DNA of 64,000 nt from Antedon mediterranea (taxonomy: Eukaryota; Echinodermata; Crinoidea; Comatulida; Antedonidae), in contig NC_092670.1 in NCBI RefSeq assembly GCF_964355755.1, positions 9,673,201 to 9,737,200 on the forward strand, read 5' to 3'. Of this stretch, positions 10,131-21,436 are shown one piece after another. Each line of letters opens with the position of its first letter. Position 1 is the first letter of the stretch. The translations under genes and the position numbers were made by a program. The notes under the pieces were generated by a model. It did not search any database and was not told where the DNA came from. It saw only the letters and a list, made by a program, of their open reading frames with translations.

Positions 10131-10687
10131 CAATTACATTAAAAAAATGTGAAGGTTGACATGTTTAATAATGTTAAACATTTACGATCAACAGATTTAT
10201 CATGCCATACCTGATGATGGGCTATGCCCAAAACATGTCATGTTATATACAGTATATATATATTGAGGAAGTTTAAACTTGTTTGATTTTTATTTTTTCT
10301 ATTTTTAACTTCTACTGTTGCATTTTGCTGTTAAATGTCACCCAGACATCTGCAGAATGTGCCTGCCAAATATAGGTAATCGTTGGTTAAAACTCTCTTC
10401 TGTTATAGTATTATGTTTAAATGACGCTTTTCAGTATTGTGATCAGCTCTTGTGCATGGATTTGTTGTAATTGTTATATCGACACTGTTGTCATCATTTA
10501 TATTACATTGTTTAAAATTACTGGTGAAAAAAAACTCTTTCATTCTATTTTAGTTGTCTGGAATGATGTTGATGATGGTGATGACAACAACAAACGACGA
10601 CAAAAACAAAATAATATTGGAAATTAAGAAGAAAAACAGGAAGACATCAAGTTTAAGAAGTTCAATTTATCTGATCCAAGCTGAGGA

Positions 10688-10777
10688 TGTCTAGAAAACT
10701 AAGATCTAGAAAACAATGACCTATAATAAGATATCTTATTATTGGTCTTTGTTTTCTAGATCTTAGTTTTCTAGACA
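10688..10777. repeat. Near-perfect 90-bp palindrome
   Basis: The left arm TGTCTAGAAAACTAAGATCT continues to a centre AAGATATCTT and is mirrored by AGATCTTAGTTTTCTAGACA. A decayed relative lies at about 19,205-19,310 with the same AAGATATCTTA core. In the copies at 14,143 and 16,743 the sequence GATGTCTAGAAAACTAAG (or GATGTCCAG...) runs instead into a coiled-coil frame, so the palindrome looks inserted at that point. Confidence 0.7.
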
Positions 10778-11164
10778 CTTCAAGCTGAGTGAAGAATAAC
10801 AACAAAAACACTTAATTACATTTTTCAGAGGGCGCTTCTTCACTTTTTGTCCTGTTTAATTATTTGACCATTATTAAATATATCCGAAAAGCCAAAACAG
10901 AAAAGACAACTTTGGACATTTGACCAAGAGAAAGATTTATATTTGGCAAGAGCCACAGATCGCTGAGAAAGTAGAAGACAAGTCGTTTAGGCAGAAGGCA
11001 AATCTCAAGGAGTAAATTGCCCAACTGGTCGCAAAGCTGTTTTATATTCGCTGAACAGACAAAGGAACAGCAAACATCAAGCATGACTATCTAATCATCC
11101 AACCCACATTTAATCATCTCAACATTGCATTGTACACTATTATTGAACTAAATTTTTGCGGTAT

Positions 11165-11880
11165 AATCCTCACTATTTAATATGCTCTATCCTGTGCGAC
11201 AAAGCCACAGACGTTTTGCGTCAGTGTTAGATTCTTTGACGAGAAAGACAAGAGAGTGGTGACTGCATTCTATCGTTGGGGAAATGATGGAAATGCTGCT
11301 GGGTTGTTTGCTCTACTTCAAAAGACGTTGGAAGAAGATGGCTTAACATGGAAGTCTGTGATTGGGTATGCCTCAGATGGAGAAAATCTAATGCAAGGCG
11401 ACCTGAACTCTGTATTAACCAGAGTCAAAGAGGCATCACCCACAATATTTATCCTTAAATGTTTCTGCCAATGCTTTCATTTGGTGACAAGTCACGCATC
11501 TTAACATTTTTCAGAAAGTGTGGAGCAACTTGTGCACGATGTCTACAATTATTTTAAAAAGAGGTACGTCTACTAACATAATGTAGTTTTATGTGTAGTT
11601 TATGTGTAGTCCTTGATTTATATTGTGTTAAAGTGTATACTAAACATATCCTTGAACATATATTGCGCCTTCTAAATATCAGTAATATGAATTCTACTTT
11701 ATGTGTTTTTAAGGAAACTGAGATTTGAAGAGTTACAGCGAGAGTTTAGTGTTCAACCTCATAAACTTCTAAAGCCTTGTCAAACAAGGTTTACTTGCAA
11801 CTTGTGTACATAGAGTCCTTGAGCAGTGGAAAGTTTTGTATGAATTTTTTGATGCAGAAGCCTATCTTTTGATCTTTTGA
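11165..11880 (+). pseudogene. hAT-type transposase fragment
   Basis: The frame around 11,241-11,504 reads VRFFDEKDKRVVTAFYRW, then LEEDGLTWKSVIGYASDGEN, LNSVLTRVKEASPTIFIL and CFCQCFHLVTSHA. The upstream frame has CDKATDV. SDGENLM corresponds to the second catalytic region and CxCHxxHL to the C/H region of hAT and ZBED-like domesticated transposases. After a frame change SVEQLVHDVYNYFKR follows, then a GT. At 11,714-11,800 another piece reads ELQREFSV and PHKLLKPCQTR. Stops and shifts make it a pseudogene. Confidence 0.6.
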
Positions 11881-11884
11881 ATTC

Positions 11885-13060
11885 AATGTAACGTTTTTAC
11901 TTTATATATTGTAGAGTTTTATTTGGTTTTTTTAGGCAAGCTTTAATATTTGTATGTCTGGATAACAACTGTTTAATAAATACTACTATCAACCAATAGT
12001 GAAGATCTACCAAGTGATGAAAGAAAGATGAAATGTGAAAGACCTTTACAGTTCATAGATTATGTTCTTCCAGACTTCACCATATTAAATAAAATGTTGA
12101 ATACACTCAGATGAATTTAAACTGCACAAGTAAGTTTGGGTAATTTGCCGATTTTAAAAACAGAATGGGGTTGCCAGATACTTTTTTATTTGCTTAATTT
12201 GTTTGTTTACTGTTTTATGGAGGCTGAACTTCAAAGGAAGCAAGTCAAATACCATTATTAATTAATCAACAATTCATAGAAGTCACTATAAACAAAGGAA
12301 TAAACAAACCATTATTAACCAATCAAGACCAATGAATCGACTTATATGGGTGGAGTCTAGTCCCCTTATAAAATAGAAACCCAGAGACTGAAAGAGTGAG
12401 TTTAAAAAAAAGAAAGATTCAAGAATCGAGAACACAGATAGACAGAGCTGAGGAACACTAAGAACTGCTGAACAACACAAAGAAGTAATAAAAAAAAGTG
12501 TGCTGTAGAATGTCTTTGTTCTATTCTTCAATTATTTGGCCATTCAAGATTTGGATAAGAACCAGCTAATAATAATAATTTAATCCTGTCTTATTGAATA
12601 AAAAACAAGATAAGAAGACTACCGTCAACTAGATACTACACTGTCAACTTTCTATTAATTCATTTGGATCGGACACTGTTCCTGATATTGTTTGATTGTT
12701 TGTTTCACCGTTTGCTGTACTACTACACTTGGACACACAAGTCACCACCTGAACTTGAACATTTTGTGCACATCTCCAATTATCTCATGTGAGTACATTA
12801 CTAGGTCTAGGTTTAATTACAGTAGGTGATCATTTAGAATAAAATGATCACCTATTGTTATTATATGAAATCTTTATTGGTTATTTTTTACAAGTTGCGG
12901 ATAACCCTTGTGATTGTAAATATCTTTTTGGTTATCCGCAACTTGACGCGTATGGTGCGCACGGAGTACGAAAATCATGTTTTTTTCTCTTGAATTGTAA
13001 TTTTCCAGCCTTTGCTAGTCATTTTTAAAAAGATCGACATCATTTCAAATTAAAATCAAC
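11885..13060. promoter_or_regulatory. Gene-free stretch with an LTR-like promoter at about 12,250-12,540
   Basis: It contains CCAATCA and CCAATGA, then CCTTATAAAATAG (TATA-like) at about 12,363, then a purine-rich transcript-like leader with AGTAATAAAAA (poly-A signal-like) about 120 bp later. That spacing is typical of the U3-R part of an LTR. No second LTR or primer-binding site was identified. Near 12,830-12,960 there is a short inverted repeat (GTGATCATTT...AAATGATCACC, and GTTGCGGATAACC...GGTTATCCGCAAC). Confidence 0.35.
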
Positions 13061-13061
13061 A

Positions 13062-14925
13062 TTTACAATCAACAGATTTATCATGCCATACCTGATGATG
13101 GGCTATGCCCAAAACATGTCATGTTATATATATATATTGAGGAAGTTTAAACTTGTTTGATTTTTATTTTTTCTATTTTTAACTTCTACTGTTGCATTTT
13201 GCTGTTAAATGTCACCCAGACATCTGCAGAATGCTGGTCAATGCAGGAGGAAACATTAATCTTGTTTGTTGATTATATCCGAATCTATAAGTTTGATGGG
13301 TAAATTTGACGAATTAAAGAAGGTTCATTACTTTACCCATGGATGCGCAGGTCAATTTATTTTTATAAATAATCTCAATATTTGAGTGGACGGATTACTG
13401 CGGTGGAATACAAACGGGAAGACAGGTGGCGTATACAGGAATGGCGAAGGCACTAAAATACACGGATGCGTTCAGGTCGATGGTAACATCGATGATGCTG
13501 GCCAATTCAAAAAGGCACGAAATTCCTGTGCTACCGACAATGCAGGTCAGCAATAGTAGTGACAGAGGCGTCTAGGCTAGTAGAGGTGACCCTGGAAAAC
13601 AAGGCTATTGATGCCCTGGGAGATAACAACAAACAGAAACGCATGTAGGAGATGGGCAGGGACCACTCCAAGGCGAAGGGCAGTGTTGGCGACTTCACGG
13701 AAAATGATCCAGAACAGCTTCCGATGCCCATCGTGGAGGTTGCCACCGATGCTGACGGGAAGAAGAGGATAAAACTTCATATGGCCATAGCTTGCACATA
13801 TCGAAACAGTGAGGATGCGTTGGCTCCGGAAGGAATATGCCTTCAGACCGAAAATGGAAACGTGAGAGCTGCAATTATGCCGTTTTCGGCCTTGAGAAAT
13901 ATGATGACACTGCATAATCGGGGAAGAGGACGAAAACACAAATGACCAGATGTTGGACCGGATATCAAAACTTCCCTTTTACTCGGTTGAAGAAGATGCG
14001 CACATGCTCTACTTCTTCGTCGTCGTTGATGATGGTGATGACAACAACAAACGACGACAAAAACAAATAATATTGGAAATTAAGAAGAAAAACAGGAAGA
14101 CATCAAGTTTTAGAAATTAAATTTATCTGATCCAAGCTGAGGATGTCCAGAAAACTAAGAAAAATTAGAAGAGGAAAGAAATAATTTAAAACAATTGGTG
14201 CTTCAAAAGAAGCAAAAAAACATTCGACTGTCAGGAGAAATAAGACAATTAAATCGCCGCTTGCAAAGTCGTGCAGGCGTAATATCCTATTTGGAAAACC
14301 AAAATTTTAATCTGAACAGAAGATTAGAGGAAGTAGAAGAAGAAGTGATACCAGATGAAGAAATTATTAATAACGCAGAAATACCAGATGAAGAAGAAGT
14401 TGTAACGGAAGAAGAAGAACAACGTCTGATTATACAACCAGACGATGAAGTTGTACTGTATATATCGAATAACTGTAAGTAATTTGAAATAATTTTAAAT
14501 TTAAATAACATATTATCAAAAGTTTTAAATTTCATTCAATTTGTTATCTTATTTTTATATGTTAAAGACCAGGTGCGGGCCAAACAAAAAAACAAAAACA
14601 AAAACAACTTTCTATTGATCATACATTCCAATAATTATCGATCTATAGTTTGCCCTAATATGTTTCATCATTTTGGGGGGGGGGGGGGGGCTTAATTGTG
14701 TTAACACGAGCTTGTTGAAAATAAGCACTTGTTTTTTAATCAGTGGAGGGGGGGGGGGGGCGTGGGGATAGACAAAACAAATTATTTTGTTTAAAATTCA
14801 TGCCTTGTACATGAGCTGTATAAGAAAACCTTTTATCACTTATTGAATATTTATTTACAGATATTTATAGTGAAGACTCGTTGGGGGCGAAGAAACACCA
14901 TATTGCAGTAGTAGTAGTAGCATAT
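13062..14925 (+). repeat. Segmental duplication, copy A
   Basis: Almost the same 1.86 kb recurs at 15,662-17,525 in the same order: the four-copy segment, a HYFTHGCAGQF piece, the 'LENKAID' module, a GATGATGGTGATGACAACAA stretch, the coiled-coil frame with acidic tail, a GACCAGGTGCGGGCCAAAC stretch, two long G-runs, and a GTAGTAGTAG end. Differences seen are single bases (for example AGGAGATGG with TAG versus CAG before it at 13,648 and 16,249) and G-run lengths. Confidence 0.85.
14195..14482 (+). CDS. Coiled-coil protein fragment with acidic tail (copy A)
   Basis: The 95-codon frame has a basic coiled coil (LSGEIRQLNRRLQSRAGVIS, YLENQNFNLNRRLEEVEEE) followed by a repeated acidic tail (IPDEEIINNAEIPDEEEVV, EEEEQRL, PDDEVVLYI), ending at NNCK. 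It lacks the MAQAQV start; the frame upstream is broken near 14,190. The DNA-binding look of the basic part and the acidic tail would suit a small nuclear protein, but that is speculation. The copy at 16,865-17,086 is nearly identical. Confidence 0.4.
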   Translation: MVLQKKQKNIRLSGEIRQLNRRLQSRAGVISYLENQNFNLNRRLEEVEEEVIPDEEIINNAEIPDEEEVVTEEEEQRLIIQPDDEVVLYISNNCK

Positions 14926-14929
14926 CTGC

Positions 14930-15210
14930 AGTTGGCGATGGTAAAAAAAATTAAACACAAAAATATCTTGTTGCTGGACATACACAAATGGAGGTGGACA
15001 GCATGATGCTTTTGATGAAATTGTAGGTTGTCATCATGAAGAATTGTCGACAACGACCAATGCCATACCCTGTTATTCAATTAAATCATGAACAGTTTTG
15101 AAAACTTACTGGAAGCTACCTGTCGAGTATACGGCCAGAAAAAAAATCAGGAGATCCAACTGTTCATAATTTGAGAGCGTTGGAGTATACCACCAATTAT
15201 CCATAGAAAT
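14930..15210 (+). pseudogene. Transposon-derived fragment (GHTQMEVDSM...GDPTVHNLRAL)
   Basis: Frames read FLVAGHTQMEVDSMMLLM and, after a shift, LNHEQF-stop-KLTGSYLSSIRPEKKSGDP, TVHNLRALEYTTNYP, stop. The piece at 2545-2745 is the sister copy. See that entry for the family discussion. Confidence 0.4.
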
Positions 15211-16161
15211 CACAGTTATCTGTGTTTGAGCAATCATTTGTTCGACAGAGGTCACATAAGTTTAATATTCTCTTTTCTTTTTTATTTTTCACAACAAAAA
15301 CACCTTAATAAATTTGCTTTTACTCCATCAATAGAACCAATGCTGGAACAATTTTGCAAGTGGCAAAATTTTAGATTGTAGAGTCTTTCAAAAAACGATC
15401 ACAAACTTCAAAAGACCAAGTTTTTATTGTTGGATCAATTATTCGAGAGAATGACCATAGCGTCATATCATGTTATGTTAACAACATTACTTCATCGGCA
15501 GCGATGAGATTGTTAGCTACTGTACTGAACCAAACACAAAAGTATTCGCAACACACGCGGAAACAAAAACCAATATGGTTCGCTCGGAAAAATCAAGAAG
15601 AAAGTGTTGGGAAGACAATTACATTAAAAAATGTGGAGGTTGACATGTTTAATAATGTTAAACATTTACGATCAACAGATTTATCATGCCATACCTGATG
15701 ATGGGCTATGCCCAAAACATGTCATGTTATATATATATATTGAGGAAGTTTAAACTTGTTTGATTTTTATTTTTTCTATTTTTAACTTCTACTGTTGCAT
15801 TTTGCTGTTAAATGTCACCCAGACATCTGCAGAATGCTGGTCAATGCAGGAGGAAACATTAATCTTGTTTGTTGATTATATCCGAATCTATAAGTTTGAT
15901 GGGTAAATTTGACGAATTAAAGAAGGTTCATTACTTTACCCATGGATGCGCAGGTCAATTTATTTTTATAAATAATCTCAATATTTCAGTGGACGGATTA
16001 CTGCGGTGGAATACAAACAGGAAGACAGGTGGCGTATACAGGAATGGCGAAGGCACTAAAATACACGGATGCGTTCAGGTCGATGGTAACATCGATGATG
16101 CTGGCCAATTCAAAAAGGCACGAAATTCCTGTGCTACCGACAATGCAGGTCAGCAATAGTA

Positions 16162-16548
16162 GTGACAGAGGCGTCTAGGCTAGTAGAGGTGACCCTGGAA
16201 AACAAGGCTATTGATGCCCTGGGAGATAACAACAAACAGAAACGCATGCAGGAGATGGGCAGGGACCACTCCAAGGCGAAGGGCAGTGTTGGCGACTTCA
16301 CGGAAGATGATCCAGAACAGCTTCCGATGCCCATCGTGGAGGTTGCCACCGATGCTGACGGGAAGAAGAGGATAAAACTTCATATGGCCATAGCTTGCAC
16401 ATATCGAAACAGTGAGGATGCGTTGGCTCCGGAAGGAATATGCCTTCAGACCGAAAATGGAAACGTGAGAGCTGCAATTATGCCGTTTTCGGCCTTGAGA
16501 AATATGATGACACTGCATAATTGGGGAAGAGGACGAAAACACAAATGA
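16162..16548 (+). pseudogene. 'LENKAID' module, copy in duplication B
   Basis: It is open for 128 codons from TEASRLVEVTLENKAID through ICLQTENGNVRAAIMPFSAL to RGRKHK. It is the least damaged copy of this part; in copy A the same frame is cut by TAG at about 13,647. The protein has no recognised domain. Confidence 0.4.
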
Positions 16549-16864
16549 CCAGATGTTTGACCGGATATCAAAACTTCCCTTTTACTCGGTTGAAGAAGAT
16601 GCGCACATGCTCTACTTCTTCGTCGTCATTGATGATGATGATGACAACAACAAACGACGACAAAAACAAAATAATATTGGAAATTAAGAAGAAAAACAGG
16701 AAGACATCAAGTTTTAGAAATTAAATTTATCTGATCCAAGCTGAGGATGTCTAGAAAACTAAGAAAAATTAGAAGAGGAAAGAAATAATTTAAAACAATT
16801 GGTGCTTTAAAAGAAGCAAAAAAACATTCGACTGTCAGGAGAAATAAGACAATTAAATCGCCGC

Positions 16865-17086
16865 TTGCAAAGTCGTGCAAGCGTAATATCCTATTTGGAA
16901 AACCAAAATTTTAATCTGAACAGAAGATTAGAGGAAGTAGAAGAAGAAGTGATACCAGATGAAGAAATTATTAATAACGCAGAAATACCAGATGAAGAAG
17001 AAGTGGTAACGGAAGAAGAAGAACAACGTCTAGTTATACAACCAGACGATGAAGTTGTACTGTATATATCGAATAACTGTAAGTAA
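16865..17086 (+). CDS. Coiled-coil protein fragment with acidic tail (copy B)
   Basis: Same product as 14,195-14,482, starting later because the upstream codon is changed (CTTTAA replaces CTTCAA at about 16,805, creating a stop). The amino acids are otherwise almost the same. Confidence 0.35.
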   Translation: MQSRASVISYLENQNFNLNRRLEEVEEEVIPDEEIINNAEIPDEEEVVTEEEEQRLVIQPDDEVVLYISNNCK

Positions 17087-17689
17087 TTTGAAATAATTTT
17101 AAAATTAAATAACATATTATCAAAAGTTTTAAATTTCATTCAATTTGTTATCTTATTTTTATATGCTAAAGACCAGGTGCGGGCCAAACAAAAAAACAAA
17201 AAAACTTTCTATTGATCATACATTCCAATAATTATCGATCTATAGTTTGCCCTAATATGTTTCATCATTTTTTTTGCGGGGGGGGGGGGGGGGGGGGTTA
17301 ATTGTGTTAACACAAGCTTGTTGAAAATAAGCACTTGTTTTTTTAATCAGTGGAAGGGGGGGGGGGCGTGGGGATAGACAAAACAAATTATTTTGTTTAA
17401 AATTCATGCCTTGTACATGAGCTGTATAAGAAAACCTTTTATCACTTATTGAATATTTATTTACAGATATTTATAGCGAAGACTCGTTGGGGGCGAAGAA
17501 ACACCATATTGCAGTAGTAGTAGTAGTAATAGTAGTAATAGTAGTAGTAATTACTATTAAAAAACTAAAAGAAAAAAAATAAATGATTTGTGTGATTTAA
17601 TAATATATAGTTTCTATAATTTATATAGACAATAATTTTCAAAAGATGGCGACGGACGTATTCTTTATTTTTTTTTTTTTGCAATGACA

Positions 17690-18600
17690 GTGATACCGTT
17701 TTAATAGGTACACACTTTGACAGTCTGACGGCGGCACGCATTAACCTTTGTGGTTGGTGCACGCTTTATCATCCTCCTCGATAAATATTATTGTTGAAGA
17801 TGTTTGTTTAAGACTTGCTGATACGATTATATGATGAGCAAGGAGAAACTCCCATTTTCTCTTGTTTGTGTTTGTATGCGTGTGTGTGTGACCAATTGTA
17901 ATAGCGTATTTTTTGATGACGACGATGACATCATCGATAACAAATCCAATCGGAACGCACTGTATTTTACTTGACTTTTCCTGATTGGCCAAATCCTACT
18001 TTTATGGGTGTGGGTGACTTTAACAACATCAAACCAATCATAAAATAGCGTTATTTTTTTTTTATGACAACGATGATATCATTGATAACAAATCCAATCT
18101 TAGCACACTGTATTTTACTTGACTTATCCTGATTGGCCAAATCCTACTTTTGTGGGTGTGTTAACAACATCAAACCAATCGTAATAGCGGATTTTTGTTG
18201 ACGTTAACAAAACCAATCGTATTAGGGCATTTTTGTTAAAGATGACATCATCGATAACAAAACCAATCGTAATAGCGCATTTTTGTTAACTATGACATCA
18301 TCGATAACAAAACCAATCGTAATACATCGTAGTATTTTACTTGACTTTTTCCTGATTGGCCAAAATCCTACTCGTGTTCACGGTGTGGGCGGGAAAACTT
18401 AATCGACATTAAACCAATCGTAACACCGTATTTGTGGTTGTCGATGACATCATCGATAACAGCCCAAATGATAGAGTGTATAAAACAAAAACGATATTTT
18501 CATTCTCTCTCTCTCTCCAATAAACCCCAAGTGCAAGCGGAGTCCACAGTAACGAGTCGCTGATAAGCCGGTGTTTGACTGTCCTTAGCCATCTTGACCT
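17690..18600 (+). promoter_or_regulatory. CCAAT-rich tandem repeats ending in a TATA box (LTR-like)
   Basis: The units GATGACATCATCGATAACAA plus AACCAATCGTAATAGCG repeat with variation from about 17,920 to 18,460, interleaved with a second unit TATTTTACTTGACTTTTCCT plus GATTGGCCAAATCCTACTTTT (three times). They end at GTGTATAAAACAAAAACG (TATA box at about 18,477), a CTCTCTCTCT run, and CCAATAAACCCC (poly-A signal-like) about 45 bp downstream. Repeated enhancer blocks, TATA and AATAAA in this order look like an LTR U3-R. No coding frame or second LTR was linked to it. Confidence 0.45.
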
Positions 18601-19200
18601 CGATCTCTACGAACGAACGATGCGGATCTTGTTTGTCTTCTGTAAGATGGGTACTGTTATTCGCTTACGAATACTGCTCGCTGTGGATAATAATACAAAA
18701 GCAAGGTCGCCACCTCCCTCCCCCTTGGCCGAATGAAACTCTTTTTTTGGAGTGAAGAACGGGAAATGCGAAAGTTTTCTCATCGGAAGGGAGTTCGCAG
18801 CTCTCTTTCCCTCGTCGGAAGCTGTAGCCGGGGGTGGGGGAGAGGAGCAACGTGTCACACATCGAAGGGATTAAGGGGGATGCACCGAATATTAGACGGT
18901 GCGACTCGGCTTTGCAGATGGTCAAACCGGATGACGCCTTCCCTATCCCAAACCAACGACAACGCCACAAAGTTCACGCCAGGTAAGCCTTTTTTTTTAT
19001 ATATATATATATATTTTTTTATATTATACATTGCTTTCGTCTGGTATCACAACATCGCCACTCTCCCTCTACCTCCCACCCATAGTAGGCCTATAAATTT
19101 ACGTGTAAGGGCAAACAAAAAACAAAAACAAAAAAACTCGGTAAATCGCGCGGGATCCCCCCTGTTTGGAACAAAATCGTCGTTGAACCTAAATTCGTTT
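18600..19200. other. No recognised gene; open frames without homology
   Basis: There is a 156-codon frame on the plus strand (18,733-19,203) and frames on the minus strand, but the sequence is purine-rich and later AT-repetitive, with no recognised domain. It could be leader sequence of the LTR-like unit upstream. Confidence 0.25.
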
Positions 19201-19611
19201 TAATTATTATCAATAATCTATAATAAGATATCTTAGTTTTCTAGATGTAGAAAACTAAGATATCTTATTATATAGGTCTTTGTTTTCTTGATTAGTTTTC
19301 TAGACACTTCAAGCTGAGTGAAAAATAATTTTTTAGAGGGCGCTTCTTTACTTCTTGTCCTGTTATCAAGAAATTAAAATCATCAGTCTGTTGGAGCAAA
19401 AGAGTAATTCTGATGAAGAGAAAAATGTTCAGTCGTTCAAAAAGAGAAAATTTGAAAGGTTCGATGTATCGATTCCAGGCCCTTGGACACATTTTAAAAT
19501 GTTGAAGACCAGGTGCGGGCAAAAAACGTAAGAGACAGACATGTTTAACTTGAGCTCCCACTCACCGGATTCTAAACTACTCTCAGTAAATAAGTTTACA
19601 ATCAACTCAAA

Positions 19612-20165
19612 GTGACCACAGTTATAGTTTATATAGGGTCGTACAGGAAATTTAAAAAATTTGCCCACCACAGGTACCTCCCCGAATTTGAAGGGTATGC
19701 CAACACCCTCTACAGCCAAACGGAGAAGTGGCAGTCTTCTCTTAACAAGCTGAAGAGGGCAAGTTATGCTGAGGTAGCTGTCGAAGCAAGGCAGAAAAGA
19801 CTCAGACACCAAGAGTGTAACCGCCTCATTGGGAGATACCCATAAAGGAAGAGGCAATCAACATTCTAAGCATGTCGGAAGACGATACCTTGGTATGCAA
19901 CGATTAGAATTTTGTACTGGTACGTGATTACATCATGATGCTGCTAGTACAAAGTTCTGACCAGCACAGCGGATGCGTTCGTCATCTAACATGCCAAGAT
20001 ATTTTTATGGCCGAAAATGTGCAAGACCAGTGGATAATTCTGAAAACCTACCCACAAGACTGCTTCGTCTAGTGGAGCTGCTAGAATTTTCTCTGTTTGA
20101 AGCAGATTATTGGTTAGTAGGGAAATATATCCAGCGTATTCGGCCGTTTGCCAAGATGATGAGAT
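19612..20165 (+). pseudogene. Tyrosine recombinase, N-terminal and core parts
   Basis: The open part 19,612-19,845 reads HHRYLPEFEGYANTLYSQ, SLNKLKRASYAEVAVEARQK and RLIGRYP, which looks like the helical core-binding domain that precedes a YR catalytic core. After a stop it goes on as KEEAINILSMSEDDTLVC, FVLVRDYIMMLLVQSSDQHS, GCVRHLTCQDI, and then, in another frame, FEADYWLVGKYIQRIRPFAK. Box I Arg is replaced by His here (DQHSG). It is the most upstream-complete copy of the recombinase in the window. Confidence 0.5.
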
Positions 20166-20226
20166 ATTTTCATATAAATTTAGAATCACCGCGCCGGTAT
20201 TTTTTTAAATATAATTATTTATTACG

Positions 20227-20430
20227 ATGGCACAAGCCCAAGTAGTTATGTTTATTATGGAGGACAAAAATAAAATGTTAGAAGAGGAAAAAAAATTTTT
20301 AAAAGAATTGGTTCTTCAAATGAAGCAAAAAAACAACAGACTTTCCGGCGAAATAAGACATTTAAATCGTCGACTGCAAAGGCGAGCAGGAGTCATTTCT
20401 TATTTTGAAAATAAAAATTTTGTATTTACT
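20227..20430 (+). pseudogene. Coiled-coil module (MAQAQV type), 5' part
   Basis: MAQAQVVMFIMEDKNKMLEE, ELVLQMKQKNNRLSGEIRHL, QRRAGVISYFENKNF. It then passes into unrelated text (CIVSGSLTVFSLC). This is the best-preserved N-terminus of the family. The leader upstream (20,160-20,226) equals that of the copy at 5454. Confidence 0.5.
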
Positions 20431-20594
20431 GTTTGTATTGTTTCAGGGTCCCTAACAGTGTTCAGCTTATGCTGGATGGATCACCCACATCAATTATTGT
20501 TAAAAAAAATAAATAAATAAATAATTGACCAATAGTAACTTACACTAAACTCTTGACCAATCACGAATGGCTTTGATAGGAGGTTTCGGCGCAA

Positions 20595-20960
20595 AGAGAG
20601 GGGGATGATGACGGAAGAGGAAGGAGAACGTCTGAGAATAAAACCGGACGAAGAAATTGTATATATTGATTAACCATTCTCTTCGAATGAAGACTAATAA
20701 GGGAAGAACGTATAGAAGAACCAGAAATTGATTTTGAAAGAAGAATACCGGTAACGGAAGGGGAAGAAGAACGTCTGAGAATAAAACCGACAAAGAAATT
20801 GTATATATTGATTAACCATTCTCTTCAAATGAAGACTAATAAGGGAAGAACGTATAGAAGAACCAGAAATTGATTTTGAAAGAAGAATACCGGTAACGGA
20901 AGGAGAACGTCTGAGAATAGAACCAGACAAAGAAATTGTACTGTATATATTGATTAACCA
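20595..20960 (+). repeat. Triplicated acidic-tail segment
   Basis: GGAGAACGTCTGAGAATA plus (AAA or GAA)CC(A/G)GA...GAAATTGTATATATTGATTA occurs three times (about 20,620-20,670, 20,768-20,815, 20,900-20,957). The last two are separated by the unit ACGTATAGAAGAACCAGAAA. Each encodes the tail (GERLRIKPDEEIVYID) of the coiled-coil protein, so the tail was amplified locally. Confidence 0.6.
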
Positions 20961-21240
20961 ACTGAGTTTGTTTGAAGCAGATTATCGGTTTGCCAAGACG
21001 GTGGTGGAGGATGACTATTTTTCCTTCACTGATGTCAAAGGCAAAAGCTGACCTTCTCTGCCTTTGACAAACGGCTGATAATTGTATGGAAAAGTGCTGG
21101 GAAGAACACCAAATTTAGCTGTTCGCAGCTTAGAAAATTTTTCACAATTGCCATTAAGACTCTAAAGTGAGAGTGCTTTTGGCAGCTCATCTCACCCACC
21201 ATCCATCCACAGCAGACAGACACTACTCCTTACAACAAGG
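20960..21240 (+). pseudogene. Tyrosine-recombinase C-terminal fragment, second copy
   Basis: This matches 5085-5395 closely: LSLFEADYRF, then FTDVKGKS, VWKSAGKNTKFSCSQLRKFF, and a remnant of the Tyr region (SPTIHPQQTDTT). Here a deletion removes VGKYIQRI. The fusion point to the coiled-coil tail (EIVLYILINQLSLFEAD) is the same as at 5,078. Confidence 0.5.
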
Positions 21241-21436
21241 CTTTCATGGAAACAATATCAATTACACCTCTTTTACACTCTGCATTGACCAGCTCATCTC
21301 CACAGAAAACATATTTATTCCATGACCCTCCTGCTCTTAAGATATCAAAGCCCCACAGTGCACAACATTTTTTGTCTGACAACAAACAGACATCATACCC
21401 CAAGACTAACACTCACTATTTAGGTATTTTGTAATT

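Larger units (their letters stand above)
15662..17525 (+). repeat. Segmental duplication, copy B
   Basis: This is the second copy of 13,062-14,925. The G-run at about 17,278-17,298 is longer than its counterpart at 14,675-14,691. A (GTAGTA)n microsatellite extends the right end to 17,560. Downstream text differs from copy A, which continues into the GHTQME fragment at 14,930. Confidence 0.85.

Noticed and set aside
13577-16542. 120-codon minus-strand frames repeated at 13,577 and 16,180
   Set aside because: They are antisense shadows of the 'LENKAID' module, and they recur only because the DNA is duplicated.
14675-17367. Long G-runs as G-quadruplex regulators
   Set aside because: They are homopolymers that vary in length between duplicate copies, most likely slippage tracts; no gene promoter is adjacent.
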